From Eggerthella lenta DSM 2243 (GTDB lineage: Bacteria > Actinomycetota > Coriobacteriia > Coriobacteriales > Eggerthellaceae), in the NCBI RefSeq assembly GCF_000024265.1, contig NC_013204.1:3166501-3230500 (forward strand): DNA of 64,000 bases. Direction: 5' to 3'. Below, one piece after another: positions 1 to 8,288 of the stretch. The position numbers and the translations under genes are program-made. The number at the start of each line of letters is the position of its first letter. Position 1 is the first letter of the stretch. The notes below the pieces were generated by a model. The model ran no database searches. It was not told the origin of the DNA and worked only from the letters and a program-made list of their open reading frames with translations.

Positions 1-60
1 GCGCGGGCCGTTTTGCAGATGCCCGACGCCGAAGCTTTCGGCGAGCGGCAACGCGTTTGA
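1..60 (+). other. possible 3' end of an upstream gene
   Basis: Frame 1 is open from the window edge to a TGA at 58-60 and would encode 19 residues. The other two frames are also open here, so this is weak. It may be the tail of an upstream gene; nothing in the residues identifies it. Confidence 0.2.
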
Positions 61-85
61 TCGCAGGGCGCAGCGGGATTATGAT
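57..85 (+). promoter_or_regulatory. candidate sigma70-type promoter of the PNPOx/nrdG pair
   Basis: TTGATC (57-62) and TATGAT (80-85) are separated by 17 bp, a good -35/-10 arrangement, about 37 bp upstream of the start codon at 122. A Shine-Dalgarno GAAGGAG follows just before the ATG. Sequence-based only. Confidence 0.45.
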
Positions 86-121
86 AGACCCCTGCGCAAC
101 CAACTAGAAGGAGCATCCGCC

Positions 122-739
122 ATGACCCGCTTCCCCCTGCGCCGAGCCGAGCGCGCGATGCCGCGCGACGAGGCGCTGGCCGTACTCGACGCCGCCGAGT
201 TCGCCATCGTGTCCACCGTGGACGATGACGGCATGCCCTACGGCGTGCCGCTCTCCTTCGTGCGGCGAGGCGATACGCTGTACTTCCACGCCACAAACGA
301 GGGCGGGCACAAGACGGTCGATTTTCGTCGCGACGATCGCGTGTGCGCGACAGCGGTGACGGGCGTCGAAGCGTTCTTCGAAGACGGCGATTTCTCGACC
401 AGCTTCCGGTCGGCCATAACATTCGGCCGCGTCCGCGAGGTCGTCGAAGCGACCGAGTTCAAACATGCGCTGGTGGATCTCTGCATGAAGTACGTGCCGG
501 AGGCAAAGCGCAGCATCGGGAAAGCGATGGAGAAGGAAGGGCCGCACACGTCCGTGTGGGCCATCGACATCGAAGAGATAAGCGGCAAAGCGCATCCGGG
601 ACCACGTGGCGATGCGAGCGGGGACGGGCGCACGGATGCCGCGGACGACGGCGGATGCGCCGGCACGGATGCCGGCAGGCAGACGGACCCGGTCGCGGGC
701 GCGGAACCAGTCGCCGCCCTCGGCGGCGAAGGAGCCTGA
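122..739 (+). CDS. pyridoxamine 5'-phosphate oxidase-fold (Nim-like) flavin-binding protein
   Basis: A 205-residue cytoplasmic protein with the split-barrel PNPOx fold: residues 17-47 resemble the first strands (AIVSTVDDDGMPYGVPLSFV near 28-47), followed by LYFHATNEGGHK (53-64), the segment that in Nim/PNPOx-like proteins contacts FMN and the substrate. Such proteins bind FMN or F420 and reduce small substrates; the substrate here is unknown. The last ~50 residues after HPGP are low-complexity, Asp/Gly/Ala-rich, probably a disordered tail. Start chosen at 122 because GAAGGAG precedes it at good spacing. The stop is 3 bp before the next gene, so the two are co-transcribed. Confidence 0.82.
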   Translation: MTRFPLRRAERAMPRDEALAVLDAAEFAIVSTVDDDGMPYGVPLSFVRRGDTLYFHATNEGGHKTVDFRRDDRVCATAVTGVEAFFEDGDFSTSFRSAITFGRVREVVEATEFKHALVDLCMKYVPEAKRSIGKAMEKEGPHTSVWAIDIEEISGKAHPGPRGDASGDGRTDAADDGGCAGTDAGRQTDPVAGAEPVAALGGEGA

Positions 740-742
740 GCC

Positions 743-1465
743 ATGCGCATCGCCGGCTTGCAGAAGCTCACGCTGCTCGATTTCCCGGGCAAGACCGCGG
801 CCACGGTATTCACGCCGGGCTGCAACTTCCGTTGCCCGTTCTGCCACAACGCCGACTTGGTGACGGGCGAGGCGGGGCGCGATGGCGCGGCCGCGGACAG
901 CAGCGCCCTATCGATCGACGAGCTCTTCGCGTTCCTCGGCAAACGCCAGGGGCTGCTCGACGGCGTGTGCATCACAGGCGGTGAACCGTTGCTGCAGTCC
1001 GGTATCGATGAGTTCTGCACTCGCGTGCACGAGCTGGGGTTCGCCGTGAAGCTGGACACGAACGGCAGCTTCCCCGGCCGCTTGCGCGCGCTTGTTGAGG
1101 AAGGCCTTGTGGATTATGTGGCCACGGACGTGAAGAACGCGCCAGAGCGTTACGCCGAAACCGTCGGCGTCCCCGCGTTCGACCTCGCGCCGGTGCAGGA
1201 GTCTCTCGACTTCCTGCGTTCGGGCGCGGTCCCCTACGAGGTGCGCACCACCGTGGTGCGCGAGCTGCACACCGCCGACGACCTGCGCGCGCTGGCTGCG
1301 TGGATCGAAGGCGTACAAGCGTGGCACCTGCAAAGCTTCATCGACGCGGACAGCGTGCTGGGCGGCGAAGGTCGCTTCCACGCATGGGACCCCGACGACC
1401 TGCGGGCACTGCTGCCCGAGCTGCAGGCCGTCGTGCCGGGCGCTCAGCTGCGCGGGGTGGACTAG
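743..1465 (+). CDS. nrdG: anaerobic ribonucleotide reductase activating protein (radical SAM)
   Basis: A 240-residue radical SAM enzyme. CxxxCxxC with Cys27, Cys31 and Cys34 (CNFRCPFC) would bind the SAM-liganding 4Fe-4S cluster, and CITGGEPLLQ is the family GGEP motif. NrdG-type activases generate the glycyl radical on the class III ribonucleotide reductase NrdD. No nrdD lies in the window, so it may be elsewhere, and a role activating another glycyl radical enzyme cannot be excluded. It begins 3 bp after the PNPOx-like gene. Two perfect 7-bp hairpins follow the stop. Confidence 0.85.
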   Translation: MRIAGLQKLTLLDFPGKTAATVFTPGCNFRCPFCHNADLVTGEAGRDGAAADSSALSIDELFAFLGKRQGLLDGVCITGGEPLLQSGIDEFCTRVHELGFAVKLDTNGSFPGRLRALVEEGLVDYVATDVKNAPERYAETVGVPAFDLAPVQESLDFLRSGAVPYEVRTTVVRELHTADDLRALAAWIEGVQAWHLQSFIDADSVLGGEGRFHAWDPDDLRALLPELQAVVPGAQLRGVD

Positions 1466-1779
1466 AGCCGCGAGGGTCCGCGCCCTCGCATGCCGCAAGC
1501 ACGCGCCTCTTGCGGATCCCGAATTCCGGCCAATCGAGGAACCCGCGGCACACGAACCGCTCAACACCCCGCGAAACCAGGCAGCGCATAGGAAACGGGA
1601 AATTCCGGCAGGAATCGACGCGATTCTGTCATCGAGAAAGCCCGCGCCCTTCGGCCTTTCCGCGTCCGGCCCCCTAACCAGACCCGATACATCCAGGCAA
1701 AAGCTCTGTCTCGGCATAAAGCAACGAGTTCAGAAAGAGACGGCAGAATCCCGTCGAAAACTGCCAAAAATCAGGGTTT
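1466..1779. other. convergent intergenic region with two hairpins
   Basis: This 314-bp gap between the convergent nrdG-like and MFS genes has no convincing gene. It holds two perfect 7-bp stems, GCGAGGG...CCCTCGC (1470-1489) and CCGCAAG...CTTGCGG (1493-1515). Neither has a following T-run, so they may be factor-dependent or weak terminators. Nothing else stands out. Confidence 0.5.
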
Positions 1780-3054
1780 TCACCGCGCATCTGCGGCCCC
1801 CGGCACGGCTGCTTGCAGCTCGGCCAAGCCCTTCCTCAGCACGCGGAACGTAACCAAACCGATGACGAATGCGATGGCCGCCGTGCCCAGCGCCACCGGC
1901 ACGAGGTTGCCGCGCAGCGCGTCGAACAGGCCGCCGTAGATGAGCTGCCCCACGGGTTGCGCGCAGTTCGCCAGCGACATGGTAAGCGCGATCACCTTCC
2001 CCACCAGGTGGCCGGGCGTCTCGAGCTGCACGAACGAGATGGCTTGGATGCTGAACATCGTGGCGCACGCCATGGATGCGAACAGGCCCGCTACCACGAT
2101 GCCGTACGCCAGCATCGCGTCCATCGGCACGCCCAGCACCACGGCGATGGGCAGCAACCCCAAGGCCGCCACCAGCAGGAACAGCGGCGCGCGGCTGAGA
2201 CGCAAACGCCCGGCGAACACGCCCACCGAGACGCCGCCCGCCAAACCGCCCAACGCCAGCGCACCCTCGGCGAAGCCCATGTACTGGTTCGGCAGACCCA
2301 GGATCTGCGTGATCACAACCGGCGCGCCGATGAGGATGAACGCCGTCAGCGTGACGTTGATGCCCGCCACCAGGAAGATCACCTTGAGGATGACCGTGCG
2401 TTCGTGGCGCAGAAACGCGAAGCTCTCGACGATGTCGTTCGCCACCGTGCGCACCACGCCCACGCCGCTGCGCTCGATGGCGTCGCGCGGGATGCGCACC
2501 ACGGTGACGATGAGCACGGCAGAAACCGCGAACGCCGCTCCCGACACGAACACCACCGGCTCGATGCCGAACAGGCCGAACAGCAAGCCGCCCAGCACCG
2601 GGCCCACGAGGCCCGAAAGCGCGCTGATCTGGCTGACGATGGCGGTGGCGCGCACGATGCCGTCGCGCGGGACGATGAACGGCACCGCCGCCTGCACGGT
2701 GGGCTGGTACACGCTCTGCGCGGCGTACAGGACGATGAGCGCGCAGATGCACAGGCCGACGAGGTCGATGACGCCGTCGAGTGCGAGAAACGCCGCACAC
2801 GTCGCAGCCAGAAGGATATCGAGCGCCGCCATGATGCGCCGCTTGTTCACGCGGTCGGCCGCAACCCCTCCGATGGGCGTCAGCACGATGTAGGGGATCC
2901 ACGCGCAAGCCGACACCGCGCCCATGAGCGCCGCCGAGCCCGTTTGGTTCAGCACGTACAGCGGCAGGGCGAAGCGCAGCACGGCATCGCCGAACAACGA
3001 AGCAATCTGCGCGAAGATCACCGAAACGAACGATCGGTTGAGCAGGGTGTTCAT
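1780..3054 (-). CDS. MFS transporter, EntS/macrolide-exporter-like
   Basis: A 424-residue protein with about 12 hydrophobic segments and an MFS loop after TM2 (GGVAADRVNKRRIM, around residues 61-74). Overall layout resembles the MFS_3 group of drug or siderophore exporters. It lies downstream of, and in the same direction as, the TetR gene. A copy of that regulator's operator sits at 3076-3092, 22 bp before the start, so TetR very probably represses it. The start at 3054 is preceded by AAAGGAACAATC, a good ribosome site. The exported compound is unknown. Confidence 0.85.
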   Translation of the reverse strand: MNTLLNRSFVSVIFAQIASLFGDAVLRFALPLYVLNQTGSAALMGAVSACAWIPYIVLTPIGGVAADRVNKRRIMAALDILLAATCAAFLALDGVIDLVGLCICALIVLYAAQSVYQPTVQAAVPFIVPRDGIVRATAIVSQISALSGLVGPVLGGLLFGLFGIEPVVFVSGAAFAVSAVLIVTVVRIPRDAIERSGVGVVRTVANDIVESFAFLRHERTVILKVIFLVAGINVTLTAFILIGAPVVITQILGLPNQYMGFAEGALALGGLAGGVSVGVFAGRLRLSRAPLFLLVAALGLLPIAVVLGVPMDAMLAYGIVVAGLFASMACATMFSIQAISFVQLETPGHLVGKVIALTMSLANCAQPVGQLIYGGLFDALRGNLVPVALGTAAIAFVIGLVTFRVLRKGLAELQAAVPGAADAR

Positions 3055-3075
3055 GATTGTTCCTTTCTTTTACAT

Positions 3076-3092
3076 ACATTCAGTCGGTATGT
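3076..3092 (-). promoter_or_regulatory. TetR operator upstream of the MFS exporter
   Basis: ACATTCAGTCGGTATGT matches the perfect palindrome ACATACC-N3-GGTATGT found in front of the TetR gene (4000-4016) at 12 of the 14 arm positions. It lies just upstream of the MFS start, where bound repressor would block transcription. Confidence 0.7.
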
Positions 3093-3272
3093 ATATTGGG
3101 TAAAAAAGAAGGTTGCCAGGCAACCAGGGTTCGCTAAGACATCGCAAGAGGAAACCGCAAGCACGCGCCGTCATCCCGAGCGGGGCCCTTCGACTCGCCG
3201 CGCTCGCTCACAACGACAGCCGGGAACATCCGCTCGCTCGACCTTCCCTTGCCCGCTTTCGTGCTGCCGGAA

Positions 3273-3288
3273 TGTTTCACGTGAAACA
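3273..3288. other. parS: parS centromere site (ParB binding)
   Basis: TGTTTCACGTGAAACA is a perfect 16-bp match to the universal bacterial parS palindrome. It lies between the TetR and MFS genes. ParB loads here and spreads to organise and segregate the origin region. Two further perfect copies lie at 25578 and 60293. Confidence 0.92.
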
Positions 3289-3299
3289 TTCGTACGTAT

Positions 3300-3977
3300 T
3301 TACGAGCTCATAGCATCAAGCCTTTCGTGAAATTGGCTGCGATACCCCTCGAGGATGGTCGCCAGCCCGCCTACTTCCAGGGACAGGCCGCCCAGCGCCT
3401 TCACGATATCGAGGTAGTAATCGACGCGCGCACGCAGCTCCTCGGCGGTGGCGGAACGGAACATGGGGCTGACCCAAAGGTTCGCCAACAGCACGATGAC
3501 CTCGCTGAACTCGCGCGGACGATCGGTTTGGATGCTGCCGTCGCGCACCCCCTGCTCCACGATGGGCAACACGAAATCGGGTACCGTCTCCTGGAGCACC
3601 GCCTGGTACTGCAGGCCCAGCAAACGCGCGTTCTTCACCGGATCCACGTCGGGGGCCGCCTTGGCCCACATGTCCATCTGCGGCCCGGTGATGGATGCCG
3701 CGAACAGCGCCTGCAGCTTCTCGGCACCGGTCATGCGGCCGTCGTCGCGGATGCGGCGAAGCTCGTCGAACAGCGCTTGGTTGTCGCGGTCGAGCGCAGC
3801 CGACAGGATGTCTTCCTTCGACTTGAAGTGGTGGTACACCGCCCCCTTCGTCAAGCCGCCCAGCCCATCGATGATGTCCTGAATGCTGGTATTGTCGTAC
3901 CCTTTCTCGAAGAACAGGGCCAAGGCCACGTCGAGGATGAGGTTCACCGTCTCCTCGGGATGCTTGTTGCGGGCCAT
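3300..3977 (-). CDS. TetR/AcrR family transcriptional repressor
   Basis: A 225-residue protein with a canonical TetR N-terminal domain: helix-turn-helix around residues 31-52 (SIQDIIDGLG...KGAVYHHF), then an all-helical ligand-binding domain. It precedes the MFS exporter in the same direction. A perfect palindrome (4000-4016) lies 23 bp before its start and a near copy lies before the exporter, indicating autoregulation and control of efflux. The first site also sits between this gene and the divergent phosphofructokinase gene. Confidence 0.92.
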   Translation of the reverse strand: MARNKHPEETVNLILDVALALFFEKGYDNTSIQDIIDGLGGLTKGAVYHHFKSKEDILSAALDRDNQALFDELRRIRDDGRMTGAEKLQALFAASITGPQMDMWAKAAPDVDPVKNARLLGLQYQAVLQETVPDFVLPIVEQGVRDGSIQTDRPREFSEVIVLLANLWVSPMFRSATAEELRARVDYYLDIVKALGGLSLEVGGLATILEGYRSQFHERLDAMSS

Positions 3978-3999
3978 CGGCCTTCCTCTCCATCACGTT

Positions 4000-4016
4000 A
4001 CATACCAACGGTATGT
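4000..4016. promoter_or_regulatory. TetR operator, perfect palindrome
   Basis: ACATACC-AAC-GGTATGT has perfect 7-bp arms and lies between the divergent TetR gene and the phosphofructokinase gene. A related site precedes the MFS gene at 3076. Confidence 0.78.
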
Positions 4017-4128
4017 ATCCTACGCTCCTCCAATGGAGAAGGCAAGAAAAAGTTTGCCGCACGTCCTGGGCAGCATCATACTGGTGCGCATGCGTCAAAG
4101 CGATCAGAGAGAACAGGAGCATCGACCC

Positions 4129-5343
4129 ATGAGCACCTGCCTTGTTGCACAATCCGGCGGGCCCACCGCCGTTATCAACGCCAGCCTGGCCGGCGTCATC
4201 CGCGCGAACCAGCTGAACCCGCTCTACGACCGCGTGCTGGGCGGCATCCACGGCATCGAGGGCGTGCTGGCCGACCAGCTGTACGACCTCACCGACCTTT
4301 CCGAGCACGACCTGGAGCTGCTGAGGCAGACGCCCTCGTCGGCGCTGGGCACGTGCCGCTACAAGCTGAAGCGCGACGACGAGGCCGATTTCCGCCGCCT
4401 CGCCGACGTGATGGACGCGCACGACATCGAAACCATGTTCTACATCGGCGGCAACGACTCCATGGACACCGTGGACGCGCTGGCCGAATGGGCGGCCGAG
4501 AACGCGCCGAGCAAGCGCTTCATCGGCATTCCGAAAACCGTGGACAACGACCTGGTACCGGTGGACCACTGCCCCGGCTTCCCCAGCGCGGCGAAGGTGG
4601 CCTGCCAGATCACGCACGCGACGCGCCTCGACTACGACGCGTACACGCGCCCCGAGGTGTTCGTGCTGGAAGTGATGGGGCGCGACGCGGGCTGGCTGGC
4701 GGCGAGCTGCTGCATCACCGGCGACGTCGATTTGTTGGTGCTGCCCGAGGTCGCCTTCGACCGCGACGCGTTTCTCGCCGAAGTGCGCGCGAAGTTCGAG
4801 GCGACCGGCTCGTGCTACATCGTAGTGTCCGAGGGTGCGCGCTACGCCGACGGCACCTACCTGTCCGCCGGCGATACTGCGCACGACGGGTTCGCCCACG
4901 CCGTGCTGGGCGGGGCGGCGCAAACGGTCAAGCAAATGATTGTCGACACGGGCATCGTGCCGCGCGGCGTGGTGCAGGATTTGTCGCGCGCGGCGCGCTC
5001 CAGCAACTTCGCGCAGAGCCTCGTGGACGTGACCGAGGCCTACGACCTGGGAATGAGCGCCCACATGCGCAGCGCCGACCCCGCCTTCACCGGCCAGGTG
5101 GTGGGCATCCGCCGCAACCCGGAGGCCGCAGCCGAGGGCCGCTACGAGGCCGAGCTGTTCGCCGGTCCCGCAAGCGAGTTCGCCAATTTCGTCAAACGCT
5201 TCCCCGCCGAGTGGATCCTGCCGAACTACCAGGGCATTACGCCGGAAGCGGTCGCGTACTTCCGGCCGCTCATCGAAGGCGAGCCGAAACTCGTCATGAA
5301 GGGCGGCATCCCCGCCACCATCGTGCCGTTCAACAAGCGCTGA
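4129..5343 (+). CDS. 6-phosphofructokinase, PPi-dependent type
   Basis: A 404-residue member of the PFK family, phosphorylating fructose 6-phosphate in glycolysis. QSGGPTAVINAS (8-19) is the N-terminal phosphate-binding loop. GGNDSM (107-112) replaces the GGDGT motif of ATP enzymes, and PKTVDND (135-141) has the Lys typical of pyrophosphate-dependent enzymes, with Asp139 as the probable catalytic base. I infer PPi as donor, with ATP not excluded. The open frame extends upstream, but homology begins at MSTCLVAQSGG and a GAACAGGAG ribosome site precedes 4129. A strong palindrome (5418-5477) follows. Confidence 0.88.
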   Translation: MSTCLVAQSGGPTAVINASLAGVIRANQLNPLYDRVLGGIHGIEGVLADQLYDLTDLSEHDLELLRQTPSSALGTCRYKLKRDDEADFRRLADVMDAHDIETMFYIGGNDSMDTVDALAEWAAENAPSKRFIGIPKTVDNDLVPVDHCPGFPSAAKVACQITHATRLDYDAYTRPEVFVLEVMGRDAGWLAASCCITGDVDLLVLPEVAFDRDAFLAEVRAKFEATGSCYIVVSEGARYADGTYLSAGDTAHDGFAHAVLGGAAQTVKQMIVDTGIVPRGVVQDLSRAARSSNFAQSLVDVTEAYDLGMSAHMRSADPAFTGQVVGIRRNPEAAAEGRYEAELFAGPASEFANFVKRFPAEWILPNYQGITPEAVAYFRPLIEGEPKLVMKGGIPATIVPFNKR

Positions 5344-5417
5344 CGAAGCCGGCCCTCGGCGCCGCCCAGCCAGCACGCCGAGGGATCGACTAACGCGTCG
5401 CGCCCTGCTCCCGATTG

Positions 5418-5477
5418 CCGTTGTCGCCCGAAACGTGCGTTTTTTCGCTCAAAAGCGCACGTTTCGGGCGACAACGG
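5418..5477. repeat. long palindrome / bidirectional terminator (TCGCCCG family)
   Basis: Arms 5418-5439 and 5456-5477 are perfect 22-bp inverted repeats. The stem can be extended by a G-U pair and four T-A pairs (5440-5444 with 5451-5455), giving about 27 bp. It sits between convergent phosphofructokinase and MATE genes, a terminator-like position. It shares TCGCCCG-AAA and a TTTTCGC loop with the palindrome at 30260-30317, suggesting a repeat family. Confidence 0.8.
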
Positions 5478-5495
5478 TTTCGAGTTACCTCCCCC

Positions 5496-6854
5496 CTACA
5501 CGTCCCGTGTGCGCGTCCAGTGGCGCAGGTAGAGGGCGCCGATGAGCGCCGGCATCACGGGCGACGCCGCCTGGGCGACGAAGATGCCCACGTAGCCGAA
5601 GCCCAGCACGCCGCTCAGCAGAAACGCCAGGCCGAAGCGCACGACGAACGCGTCGATCAGCGAGTTCGCCAACACGAGCCGCGGCGTGCCCGCCCCCAAT
5701 GCGAACGAGTCGAAGCTGTACATGGCCGCGTAGAACAGCCCGTTCACGCTGCACGTGATGCGAAGGTACAGCACGGCCGTATCCATCGTTAACGGCTCGG
5801 TCAGGCCGTACGCGACCACCAGCGCCGGCGCCAGCAACTGCACCGCGATCTGCACGCCCACGATCACGCTCACGTTGAACGTGGCGCCGATGCGCGCCAC
5901 GTCGCGGGCCCGGCGCAGCTCGCCCGCGCCTGCGTTCTGCGCCGCCGCCGTGGTGATGGCCTGGCCGATGGCCCAGCACGGCAGTCCCGCGATGGTGCTG
6001 ATCTGCAGGCCGACGCCGGCAGCGGCGGCCACGTCGGTGCCGTAGCGGTTCAGCAACCCGGTGACCAGCGCGTACGACAGGTTCACCACCGCCATCTGCA
6101 CGGCAGAGGGAACGCCCACGCGCAGCACCTCGATCACGCTCGCTCCAACCGGCACGTCGCCGCTACGCGAAAACGCGCCGGCCAGGCGCCCGCCGGGGAA
6201 ACGCCGCCGCACCACGACGAGCGCGCCGACGGCCGCCACGCTCTGCGCGACCACCGTCGCCCAGGCGGCGCCCACCACGCCGAGGCCCGCCGGTCCCACC
6301 AGCACCAGGTCGAGCGCCACGTTCACCAGCGCCGATACGCCCACCAGCTGAAGCGGCGTGCGCGCGTCGCCCTGCGCCTTGAGGAAGGCCGCTGCGGCGT
6401 TCATGAGGAACGGCCCCGCGCAGCCGCAGCACAGCACCACGGTGTAGCCGACGGCGCCTTCGAGCGATGCCGCAGGCACGGCGTTCGCCGTGAAGGCTGG
6501 GCGCGCCAACGCCACGCCCAGCACGGCGATGGCCGCCGACCCCGCCAGGGCCACCGCCAACGTGGCCGCGTACGCGCGCCGCTGGCCGGCCACGTCGCGC
6601 GCGCCCACGAACCGCGCGACGACCACGCCGCCGCCCGCCGTGAGGCCGATGACGAACGCGTTCACGATATAGGCGGCGTTCGTCGCGTTGCTGATGGACA
6701 CGAGCCCCACCGGCCCCACCACCTGGCCGACCACCACCATGTCCACAGCCTGGTACACGTACTGCAGCAGGTTCACCGCCATGAGCGGCAACGCGAACGC
6801 CAGCAACCGCCTGAACAGCGGCCCTTCGGTAAAGGAAAGAGAAGCATCTGACAC
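5496..6854 (-). CDS. MATE family multidrug/sodium antiporter
   Basis: A 452-residue, about 12-helix protein with two homologous MATE halves (LLAFALPLMAVNLLQYVYQA near residues 15-35, and a related segment VGVPSAVQMAVVNLSYAL in the second half). MATE proteins export cationic drugs or flavins using Na+ or H+. I chose a GTG start at 6854: AGAGGTG lies 8 bp upstream and the family N-terminus matches, whereas the longer frame adds 20 residues without a ribosome site. A stem-loop with a 7-T run (minus strand) lies about 60 nt upstream. Confidence 0.85.
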   Translation of the reverse strand: MSDASLSFTEGPLFRRLLAFALPLMAVNLLQYVYQAVDMVVVGQVVGPVGLVSISNATNAAYIVNAFVIGLTAGGGVVVARFVGARDVAGQRRAYAATLAVALAGSAAIAVLGVALARPAFTANAVPAASLEGAVGYTVVLCCGCAGPFLMNAAAAFLKAQGDARTPLQLVGVSALVNVALDLVLVGPAGLGVVGAAWATVVAQSVAAVGALVVVRRRFPGGRLAGAFSRSGDVPVGASVIEVLRVGVPSAVQMAVVNLSYALVTGLLNRYGTDVAAAAGVGLQISTIAGLPCWAIGQAITTAAAQNAGAGELRRARDVARIGATFNVSVIVGVQIAVQLLAPALVVAYGLTEPLTMDTAVLYLRITCSVNGLFYAAMYSFDSFALGAGTPRLVLANSLIDAFVVRFGLAFLLSGVLGFGYVGIFVAQAASPVMPALIGALYLRHWTRTRDV

Positions 6855-7156
6855 GATAGGTTCACCTCTGAGAATTCGGAATGCGGAAACGTAACGAAGC
6901 GCCCGAGGGCGCAAAAAAACGCCGCAGATGAATCATCACCTGCGGCGCTGAACGAGTCCGTCATGCCGGCATCAAAGGAAACGCGCGCCCGGGTTTCGCG
7001 CGGCGCGTCTATCGATGCCGATGAATATGCCCCTCGGCTCCGTGCGATGCTTCATCGGCGATCATGCGCGGAGCCGCTACTCTGCAAAGCTTCATGTGTG
7101 CCTTCTCGTTGAGGCGGATACAGCGTCGCCCAGCATACTGCGCGATGCCGAAGCGG
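6855..7156 (-). promoter_or_regulatory. structured leader upstream of MATE gene
   Basis: These 302 bp lie between the HxlR stop and the MATE start, both on the minus strand. On that strand there is a stem with GGCTCCG/CGGAGCC arms, then an intrinsic terminator (6913-6947), then a second hairpin, then the MATE ribosome site. This may be terminator and spacer, or a riboswitch/attenuator leader. I recognise no known aptamer class. Confidence 0.4.
6913..6947 (-). terminator. intrinsic terminator before MATE gene
   Basis: On the minus strand CGCCGCAG (6947-6940) pairs perfectly with CTGCGGCG (6927-6920) across a 12-nt loop and is followed directly by seven T (6919-6913). A second perfect GCGCCC/GGGCGC hairpin (6899-6912) follows. 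It ends HxlR transcription or attenuates MATE expression. Confidence 0.75.
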
Positions 7157-7522
7157 TCAACCCGCCAGAACCTCCGAAGTTTCGGGCGACGGCTTCCCCA
7201 CCTCGTCCAGCACGTCCTTTCCCCAGGCGCACATGGCGTTGAGGACGGGGACGAAGCTGACGCCGCGCTGGGTGAGCGAGTACTCGGTTTTGGGCGGCAC
7301 CTGGTGGTACAGCTCGCGATGCACCATGCCGTCGGCCTCCAGCTCGCGCAGCTGCTGGGTGAGCATCTTGGGCGTGGCCTGCGACATGCGGCGTTGCAGC
7401 TCGCCGAAACGCAGCACGCCGGCCTTGCTCAGGTGCCACAGGATGAGCACCTTGTGCTTGCCGCCCACGATGTCGATGGTTGCCTCGACCGGGCAATGGT
7501 ACGCGTCGGGACAGGTTTTCAT
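7157..7522 (-). CDS. HxlR family winged-helix regulator
   Basis: A 121-residue protein with the HxlR (MarR-related) fold: CPVEATIDIVGGKHKVLILW (10-29), FGELQRRM and MLTQQLRELEADGMV, then a wing. Many HxlR proteins sense redox or electrophile stress through an N-terminal cysteine; Cys4 and Cys10 are candidates. It is divergent from a nitroreductase gene, a classic HxlR target. Start set at 7522 because GGAAGAGG lies 6 nt upstream and homology begins there. The shared intergenic region holds an ATACTTT/AAAGTAT inverted repeat. Confidence 0.9.
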   Translation of the reverse strand: MKTCPDAYHCPVEATIDIVGGKHKVLILWHLSKAGVLRFGELQRRMSQATPKMLTQQLRELEADGMVHRELYHQVPPKTEYSLTQRGVSFVPVLNAMCAWGKDVLDEVGKPSPETSEVLAG

Positions 7523-7541
7523 GCGCAGCCTCTTCCGTCCA

Positions 7542-7578
7542 ATACTTTCTTTTCGGGTAGTATATTCCAAAAAAGTAT
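7542..7578. promoter_or_regulatory. candidate HxlR operator
   Basis: ATACTTT (7542-7548) and AAAGTAT (7572-7578) form a perfect 7-bp inverted repeat, with a further AGTAT between them, in the divergent HxlR/nitroreductase intergenic region. HxlR proteins typically bind TACT/AGTA-rich palindromes. Confidence 0.5.
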
Positions 7579-7654
7579 CTACTTGCCCCGCAGAAACCGA
7601 AGAGTAGTATGGAGGAAGAACGAACCGTCGCTCGCCTCAGAGATAGGAGCACCC

Positions 7655-8167
7655 ATGTCGTTTCTCGATCTCGCCAAAAAGCGCTGCTCGACCCGCGCCT
7701 ACCAGCCCGTCCCCGTCAGCCAGGAGCACATCGACGCCATCGTCGAAGCGGCCCGCGTCGCGCCGACCGCCGCGAACCGCCAACCTGTGCGCATCCTCCA
7801 GGTGACCAGCGAGGAAGGGCTCGCCAGCCTGGCGAAAGCCGCGAACGTGTTCGACGCGCCGCTCGCATTCGTCGTGTGCGCCGACGGCGAGAAGGCGTGG
7901 AAGCGTCCGCTCGACGGCATGAGCACCGTCCATGTGGACGCGTCCATCCTCACCGACCACATGATGCTGGCCGCCACCGACTTGGGCCTGGGAAGCGTCT
8001 GGATCTGCCGCTTCGACCCTACGGTCATCCGAGAGGAATTCGGGCTGCCGGAAACTTTGGTCCCGGTGAACATCCTGGCCGTCGGGCATCCCGCCGGCGA
8101 GCTGAAGAGCCCCGACCGCCACGCCACCGAGCGCATCCCGACAAGCGAGCTGGTAATCCACGCGTAA
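7655..8167 (+). CDS. nitroreductase family FMN oxidoreductase
   Basis: A 170-residue nitroreductase-fold protein. The N-terminus RCSTRAYQPVPV (10-21) and APTAANRQPVRI are the conserved FMN-phosphate-contacting segments. Such enzymes use NAD(P)H to reduce nitro compounds, quinones or enones. Short length and LGLGSVWICRFD near the C-terminal third match the small subgroup. The start at 7655 follows ATAGGAGCACCC; the longer open frame upstream lacks homology. It is divergent from HxlR, which probably controls it. Confidence 0.88.
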   Translation: MSFLDLAKKRCSTRAYQPVPVSQEHIDAIVEAARVAPTAANRQPVRILQVTSEEGLASLAKAANVFDAPLAFVVCADGEKAWKRPLDGMSTVHVDASILTDHMMLAATDLGLGSVWICRFDPTVIREEFGLPETLVPVNILAVGHPAGELKSPDRHATERIPTSELVIHA

Positions 8168-8250
8168 CGAAGCGCCTTTCGAAGAGCGCAGGCCTTCTGC
8201 AGCACGGATTTTACGTCCCACCCAAAAGGATGCCATTGCAGAGCGAACCC

Positions 8251-8277
8251 ATTTGTGCAGACACCGTCTGCACAAAT
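8251..8277. terminator. bidirectional hairpin terminator
   Basis: ATTTGTGCAGAC (8251-8262) and GTCTGCACAAAT (8266-8277) are perfect 12-bp inverted repeats with a 3-nt loop, between the convergent nitroreductase and HAD genes. Confidence 0.75.
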
Positions 8278-8288
8278 TCAAAACCGTC

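Noticed and set aside
3883-4128. Upstream extension of the phosphofructokinase frame
   Set aside because: Homology begins at MSTCLVAQSGG, a ribosome site lies before 4129, and the TetR operator lies in the extension.
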